From NCBI GenBank assembly GCA_036971475.1, contig JBAIZL010000006.1, positions 139,137,231 to 139,201,230 of the forward strand: a stretch of 64,000 nucleotides of DNA, written 5' to 3'. The DNA is from Prosapia bicincta. Lineage: Eukaryota; Arthropoda; Insecta; Hemiptera; Cercopidae. Of the stretch, positions 57,187 through 64,000 are shown piece by piece. The translations under genes were made by a program, and so were the position numbers. Positions within the stretch are counted from its first letter, which is position 1. The number at the start of each line of letters is the position of its first letter. The notes under the pieces are model-generated. The model saw only the letters and a program-made list of their open reading frames with translations, was not told where the DNA came from and made no database searches.

Positions 57187-60100
57187 ATGGATAGTACAGA
57201 GTATGAAATGGTTAGAAATCTGACCCTACTATTCTTCTTTGAAAGACTAATGGATAAAGGAGGTCCAAGAACTCTTCATGATCTTAGTTGTCAGTTTGGG
57301 GCTAAGGGTTTTACCAAAGAAATGAGACAAATTGCTGGTGGGTCTCAATCGGGTCTTAAGAAATTTTTGTCACAATATCCTTCGCTTTTTACTGTAGATG
57401 GGGATTATGTTTATGTTAATGCTTTCACCTCTCCTACAAGTGATAGTGAAGATCCTGGGTTTGGTTCTAAACAAGGCTGTAGTAAACGTGATTATGCCCA
57501 AGAAGCAGTTATGTATTTTTCTTCTAAGTTACAGCAATATGGTGTTGGAACAGAAGTTCCAATTAAAAGTCTGTTAGGTCATAGGTCTCAAGCTTCTCCA
57601 GAAGTACGTCATATTTCTGGGCAGCATATTAGAGAGTTTCGTGAATTTCTGTTGAGATATCCAGAAGCTTTTGTTGTAAGCGAAGATACTGTTATTTTAA
57701 AAGAATATGAAGGTAAAGAGCCTCAGCCTTTCCATGAACTAGAAGAAGTGAAAGTAGATCCAATTATTACTTCAAGACTAATGGATTTTTTTAGACAGTG
57801 TATAGAAATGAAGGGTCCATTATTAGTAGAACAACTTTTTCATCATGTTGTTTCTTGTTTCTCTCAAGAAATTTGGTCAGGAATTTTCAAAACTCCACAG
57901 GATTTGTCTACGTTTTTAAAAATGCATTCTAATTCTTTTCATGTCCAAGCTAATTTAGTAACTTTGGTTCCAAATGTGAAGGTTGATTCACCAATAAATA
58001 ATAGATCATTTAATGATGAAACTATCAGTTACAATAGTAATGTAGGGCGAAATAGTATTAATAGTCAGTCATCTATTGTACCTTTGTTACCACCTGAAGT
58101 AGAACTTCCGCCTCTTCCCCCAGCTCAGCCAGTAGTATTACAAAACCAAAGTTTGAAACAGCGTATAAATTCATTAGTAATGAAGACTTTAGCTGATAAC
58201 ACTGAAAAAGATCGTAACTTTGCAGCAGCATCAGCAGTAAGTAATGGGTTAAGTAATGGTGAAAATTGGAAGGTTAAGGTTTTACAGTCTACAAAGGTTA
58301 TTGCAAGTGTCAAGGAATCTTTACAAGTTGTAGAAGAGTTACTTAAACAAGAATCACCTACTGCAGTGTCATTTGACTGTGAAGGAATCAACCTCGGAGT
58401 TAAAGGACAGCTAACGTTATTCCAAATTGGGTTACCAACAGGTCAAGCTTTAATTTTTGATCTAGTGACGTGCCCTGTTTTGGTCACAGCTGGAGGATTA
58501 CAACGACTGTTAGAATCAGAAAATATTGTTAAGGTAAATAAAATATAACTTTTTAAAATTCTTTAAAGCCTAGTTTAGCATTAACATGTTACTAGTGAAA
58601 AATGCAAATATATCCGGCTATTACCAATAATTTTTTTAATATTATTTTTTTTAAAAATTACTAGTTTTAATGTGCAGAACATGAATATAAATTTTATTTT
58701 CTGTGGAAAATACAGAAAGTTAATTTTTTTCATGTTTAATTTGGGGCTACTTTTTTGGGCAAAAAGTATTACTTTGCGGAAGCAGACATCTAATTAGTTA
58801 CTAAATGGAAATATTTGCCTTTTCGTTTAGTAGTAAAATAAACAATCTAACCTAATTTTGGCACTTTTTGCATGGAAATATACTAAAGTTAGGTTAGGTT
58901 ACGTTTAATTCAAGTTTGGTTGTATGTACCTTTTCATTAAGTAGTAAAATTAATAAAACTAACATAACCTAACTTTAACTTGTTTTTTGCGGTTAATTTG
59001 CATGTTCGTTCAAGATAATTTATTTTAATAATAACCTTAAAATTTTGGCCTTCCCACTCTATTGCTATGTAATAGTTTGTGTCGCACGCTTTACATTCCA
59101 TTACAGAGTGACAACAGAAAATTCCAATGAAATCATTTGTCATTTCACCAACAATGTCTTTTGTCATGTGTTGTTATAGCTTGATAGCTTATATATTTAA
59201 ATAATCGATATATTTTGCCTATAGCCTAATAACGTTGCACCGTTTTTATTATCTGATTAATGCAGACTTTGTCCTCAATAGAAGGAGCAGCATACTTCCT
59301 TTTAGCATTGTACAAAACCATGAAGTCCGAAAATACTGAATTGCCAAGTACTAAAACAGAATAGCCACAAAATCACTTTTTATTTTGAGTATTAATTGGG
59401 TTATCTGTTTAACAGAACTCTAGCCTACTTCATTAAACATTTAGAGCTTTTCTGAAAAAAAAAAAAAAATGTGAAGAAAGAATCAAACAATTTCTTGGAA
59501 AATTAAATCTATAAAATATGGACACAATGTATGCACTGACTGTATACATTTGCAGAACTCAACAATTTCTGAATCTGAACTACAAAAACATAGAATTAAG
59601 AGAAATAAGAATTAAAAGCTTTTAAAACAATTAAAAACACATTTTAAACTACTGTAAATAAATAAACATTAAAATAAATTAACATTCATAGTAGAGAAAC
59701 AATATGTTCTCGAAGAAGCCAAAAGTAATGTGACAATATAATTAGTTCAAGAGAGGGTCTGATCATAGAGATAATTACTGTCATATTGTGTGAAGAAGAA
59801 AGTCGCTGAAATGGTATAATAAATTATATGATGAAGTATCATTTCAAATCACTAAACCTTTGCTGCTTAACTCTTTTTTATTATTTTAAAGTCTTGGACA
59901 TAGGTTAGGGTAAGATGTATTTGAATATCATACAGAAATTACAGCATCTTAGGTCCGGAGCACTATCTCGTCAGTTCATAAATAATATTAATCAAAAGAA
60001 AAATACATATTGATAAAAAAAAAAATTAATATATATTTACCATTCAGTAGTAAGTTATATAATGAAATTCTTTAATTCAAAATTTGATACTTTTGTAAAT

Positions 60101-62719
60101 TTTATATAATTTGTTATGTTTTGCATTAACAGATCTGAATAGTAGAGTTATAAATCCCAACAAACTGTAAACATGCAGACACTACAAACTACATGCTGCT
60201 ATCTTGTTTCATTGTTGTTGCAACAAGGATGGATTTATAATTGTTTTACTAACATTAGGTTTCTGTTAAATGTTGCTCATCTATTAAAAAACAGACAAAA
60301 GGGTTCCAAAATAAATTACTGGAGGATTTGACCTATGTCTAGGTAACAAAGTATCCAGTTAGAATAGATTTGGATATAAAAAAATATCAATTTAGTGCAG
60401 GTAATGTTGACCTACTGAACGTTTAAATTGTCAAAGTTGAAGTAGTAATATATAAATCTGTATAATCTCAGATTTTTTAAAAGAACACTATTAAAATATT
60501 TTAATGTGTCTATATTAAAATATAACTGAACGTATATGGTTAAGATTGGTTTGGTTGAAAAGAAAATGAAACCATTTGTTAAAGCAACCTTTTTGAGACA
60601 AACTTCGTAGCATTCCATGGATTCACAGTGCGGGTGCTGGCCCCATCGTGTGTCAAAGGGAGTAACCCTGAGAAGCCCTAGAAAGTTAATCAGCCTTTAT
60701 TGACGTACAGTCCAATCTCTGTAATCTGAATTCCAGTAGTTCGAAATTCCCACTAATCTGAAAGGATTTTTGAAAATATAAAAAAGAGAAATAAATAAAT
60801 GGCTATAATAGAGGTTCAAAGAAGAAAAGTAACATTGTTTTGTTTACTTTGCAATGACCAGTGTATTGATCCCTTTTATTAGTCAGCCTACAGCAGTTCA
60901 GTTTCAACGTTTACGGCAAGCAGGCGGCAGAATCGTTTTGTCATTGTAATGTGCTCAACTTTAATTTTTATAATGGTTTCTTCTTCTCTTACAAGAAAAC
61001 ACAAAACACTTTCGTTGTTGGATGAGTACGAGATTGGAATTACCATTCGATGTTCGGATTACCGGAATTGAACTGTATTTATATGAATAAACATCAAGTT
61101 CACAAGTATCCTAACACAAGTTGGTACTGATGAATCTGTGTAATTCAGTTTTTATCGTTATATTTTTTTTTATATGAAGGGTAACAATATCTTTTGCCCT
61201 TTATATATTAACTTGTGTAACAGTAGCTTGTTAAATGAAAGTTGTTATATTTTCATCAATGAGAATATATTTTTCTAAAAAATTACAAAAGTGTACGCCT
61301 ACTTTTTATTTATGTAATATCTATTTACATAATTATGGTGATATGGCCATAATTATAATTATGGCCTTATGTAATTATGGTGACAAAATGTTTAAAATAT
61401 CATGCAGTCACATTCAATGATGGAAAAGTTCATTAAAAATAAACTTGAATAGAATTATTTTTTATGATATCAAATAACTATGCATTTAATTTTAGTTGTA
61501 AAAATAATTCAACTAATTTTAGTTTTTATTAGAAAATTATGACCAATTTGAGAACTTTTGTATTATCACTGTGTGTTGGACCATTGTATATTGATGTGTT
61601 TCATTGATATCATTTCACCAAAGCCGTTTGCAATCTTAAAGTTGGTGAACTTTTAATTTTAAAATCTATCCTAATTTGATAGTTTGTAGCTCTATTTTAA
61701 TATAGCATTGGAGTTGTGTAGTAAAAAAATATAACTCTGTTTTTTTAAGACTTCCAGTTTATAAAATTTTGCTTGAGTTTGTTCATTTAGGTTATGTTCC
61801 AGTTTTGTCAAATTTTAAACTCTCTAATGTTTATTGATGGTTAAAATAATTTATTTCATATTTAGAATGTAATTTTGTGTAACATATAAATCAAATATAT
61901 AGTCAAACAAATACATAATCTTGAGGAAAAACAAATTCTCACTAACATTGTATCACAACATATTCTTAATGCCATTGTACATTAAAGTTATTATTGCAAC
62001 TCTTTTCAAACTTTAATTTTTTTGAGTCATTTGCTAAATTTTATTATTTTTTCTATATCCTTAGGACTGTTTGCATCAAGTTTTTTTTTTGTAATATCTT
62101 ATTAATTTGAGGTTGATATAATTACCTAGAATAGAAGTTTTAATTTATAAAGAACCTTTATTTAAAATGACATTTATTTTTAACACTATCATTTGTTTGG
62201 TGTAAACATTTTACACTTTAAAAATTGTAAACATTATTTTGAAAATTGAAAAAGCTGAAAAGGTTGATAACTTTGATAATTTGTTTAAATATGATAGATA
62301 TTTATTGAATAAACAAATATTTACATATTAAACGTGTAAATGTATATAATTTTTCTCAAAATTTCTAAGATCATGATACATTAACACAATGGTAAAAATA
62401 TATTGCTTTAAATATAATTACTTTTAAAATATGTTATTAAATTATTTATTTGTCTTTTATTTAAAATATTTATTCTAGAAATCAATTGATTTTCTAACTT
62501 TGGTTGAACAGCTGCATGACATCATTATATGATAAGAAAGGAATTTCAATGACAACATAATATAGTGTGTATTTATAAGACAATTTTCATATCTTTTTTT
62601 AAACAAGCGTGTATATGTTATTGATTTTAATTGTTTAGGTAATCCATGATTGCCGAAATGATAGTGTTAATTTGTATAATCAGTTTGGCATCACTTTACG
62701 TAACGTGTTTGACACTCAG
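57187..62719 (+). CDS. egl: Egalitarian-like 3'-5' exonuclease-domain protein, first two coding exons
   Basis: In Drosophila, Egalitarian links localised mRNAs to Bicaudal-D and dynein and is needed for oocyte specification. Exon 1 57187-58533 (449 codons), exon 2 62639-62719 (27 codons), both GT-AG and phase 0; later exons lie off the right edge. The N-terminus (MVRNLTLLFFFERL, TLHDLSCQFGAKGFTKEMRQ, GSQSGLKKFLSQYP) is the conserved Egl-type region; a similar repeat of this fold follows at residues about 95-170 and 195-265. Residues 290-380 are a Pro/Ser-rich linker. The DEDD exonuclease begins near 365, with D397 and E399 of motif I (SFDCEGINLG) intact, and exon 2 supplies motif II (VIHDCRNDSVNLYNQFGI). 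EXD1 is the vertebrate relative; the long N-terminal region favours egl. The start has a good context (CAAAAAATGG). Confidence 0.92.
58655..58745 (+). repeat. Copy of the VPS26C intron 1 palindrome outer block
   Basis: AATGTGCAGAACATGAATAT and ACAGAAAGTTAATTTTTTTC match 17610-17690 in the same orientation. Confidence 0.65.
60708..61075 (+). mobile_element. Tigger/pogo-type miniature element keeping the transposase N-terminus
   Basis: TA at 60706-60707 and 61076-61077 flank inverted ends CAGTCCAATCTCTGTAATCT and, from the right, CAGTTCAATTCCGGTAATCC. At 60972-61040 the plus strand reads MVSSSLTRKHKTLSLLDEYE, the start of a CENP-B type N-terminus, cut off by the right terminal repeat. So it is an internally deleted autonomous element, moved in trans if at all. 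Confidence 0.82.
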
Positions 62720-64000
62720 GTAAGAAAATATTTCTGTGTTTGTTATTAAGTTTCTTTTATTGTAGTATATTTTATATAATTTATTTCATCTGTTATTTTT
62801 TATCAGTTGTGGTAATAATTGTCAGAGGTAAATATAATTATAATTATAATTATAGTTGGGACCATTTTAAGTTATAAATGAATCATTAGAAATACAGCTG
62901 CATACATCATTTTATTCAAATGTATACATGTATTGACCTTACTAGAGCTCATAGGCAGATAATAAAAGATATTTTTATCTTAATATTTTTCATATTTCAA
63001 AAGTCTAAAATACATTTTTAAATTCCTCCTATTACCTCACACTCTCCTAATATATATCTTGTACAAATTTTCAATTGTTAATAAAATACGTTTTTATTCA
63101 TCTAATCAAATACATTTTTTTAAACCTATAGTGGATAACAATTGATGATAATAAAGTTTTTACAAATATTAAAAATAATAAAATAATAATTGAATAATTT
63201 AATTCAATAATTAAATTAACAAGATTTGGGAGTCTATCAGGATTCAAACTGTGAATCTTCATCTTCAAAGTGGCTAGCTTTGGCACTGCATCAACTTTTC
63301 ATACTGAGAAATGAATTTCTGAAATACGTATATGAATTTTTTTCCCCTATCTGGTTGTCATCGAAACCTCCACTGTACAACTGTTGCCATGGTTACTAAA
63401 AAATATCATAAATAGTGCTGTATGGTTAAAAATGAATAAAACAAATAAAATAACAAACTGGAAATAAGCAAACCGTGATACAATTTTTTTTTCTTGATCT
63501 CAGTAGGAATTTAATTTTAAAAAATTTCTATTTCACTTGTTTTTTGTATTGTATCAAAACTTGGAAATTAATACAGTAGTTTTCTAGATAGTTATAAAAT
63601 TAGTATATACATGTGGAAAAAGTAAAGCTATATCAAAACTAGCAGTTTTTGTTATACACTTTAAGTCTTTTTTAAACTATATTGTTATTAATATAAAATA
63701 TCTTTGATTTTTATTATTAAACTATTTAAAATAAAATCAAACATGAATGTTGTACTTGTCTATCCTTAAAGGAATATTATATGTTGTCTACATTTGGATA
63801 ATATTGTTTACCTTAATGACCTCATTCTGTTGACCAACTTTCACCCATTTTGTGAAAGCTAGCTACTCAAATATAAGAAGTTGGATTTCAAGATAAATTT
63901 GTATGCATGGACTTTAAATATATGCATTAGTAAATGTGATGATTGTAATACTTGTATAGTGATGCATCCAAAACATGTGACATAATCAACTTTAATGTTA
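62720..64000. other. egl intron 2, partial
   Basis: Contains the composite SINE-like repeat at 63045-63540; otherwise anonymous to the window edge. No third exon recognised. Confidence 0.55.
63045..63540 (-). repeat. Composite SINE-like repeat, reverse copy
   Basis: Reverse complement of 31770-32250 over nearly its whole length, including GGATTCAAACTGTGAATC at the B-box position, the block with CCACTGTACAACTGTTGCCA and the end TTGATCTCAGTAGGAATTTA. A local ATTATT-rich expansion near 63160-63220 is specific to this copy. Confidence 0.75.

Larger units (their letters stand above)
58534..62638. other. egl intron 1
   Basis: 4.1 kb, AT-rich. Holds a copy of the palindrome outer block (58655-58745), one diverged satellite unit near 60350, and the Tigger-type miniature element at 60708-61075. 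Nothing coding seen. Confidence 0.6.

Noticed and set aside
58885..58905. GTTAGGTTAGGTTA as arthropod telomeric repeat
   Set aside because: Only two to three units, inside an intron; no array.

Overview
The window is animal nuclear DNA, very AT-rich, with long introns, no operons and about three quarters transposon-derived or anonymous sequence. Three host genes can be supported by spliced homology: the 5' part of a LARP7-like La-module gene on the minus strand (four coding exons, 12117 down to 1725, continuing off the left edge), a complete seven-exon VPS26C (DSCR3) gene on the plus strand (16961-33941, 297 codons), and the first two coding exons of an egalitarian (egl)-like gene on the plus strand (57187-62719, continuing off the right edge). 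Egalitarian, the repeat repertoire (Penelope-like elements with GIY-YIG, I-type LINEs, piggyBac, Tigger, Ty3) and gene structure point to an arthropod; a chelicerate would fit, but the species cannot be fixed from this sequence.

Layout: 1-12200 LARP7-like gene with a piggyBac element bounded by TTAA (64-1104), a Tc1/mariner-like relic and a 5'-truncated LINE with target duplication; 12200-16960 intergenic DNA between divergently transcribed LARP7 and VPS26C, with small repeats and hammerhead-like motifs; 16961-33941 VPS26C, whose introns hold a large palindrome with satellite units, a Tigger relic, an I-type LINE, other LINE fragments, a Penelope-like element, a tRNA-related SINE and hammerhead-bearing inverted repeats; 34000-44900 a transposon-rich stretch with three more Penelope-like copies, one pair forming a 3.3 kb head-to-head palindrome; 44944-53521 a young Ty3-type LTR retrotransposon with nearly identical LTRs, gag, protease and RT-RNaseH-integrase frames; 53500-57000 short repeats; 57187-64000 egl with a Tigger-type miniature element and another composite SINE in its introns.

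The most interesting signal is RNA-level. Every Penelope-like copy here has, 100-600 bases downstream of its GIY-YIG frame and on the same strand, a hammerhead-ribozyme-like motif, and the same architecture recurs in short ORF-less inverted repeats elsewhere in the window. The motifs share a CUGANGA-type core (or a paired U3/A8 variant), one extra base before stem II, GAA, and a self-complementary, mostly loopless stem III followed by NUH. In the inverted repeats the two copies always point outward. Hammerheads in Penelope-like elements are known; the palindromic ORF-less carriers and the U3-A8 variant in this genome are worth following up. None of this was computed with a folding program; base pairing was checked by eye.
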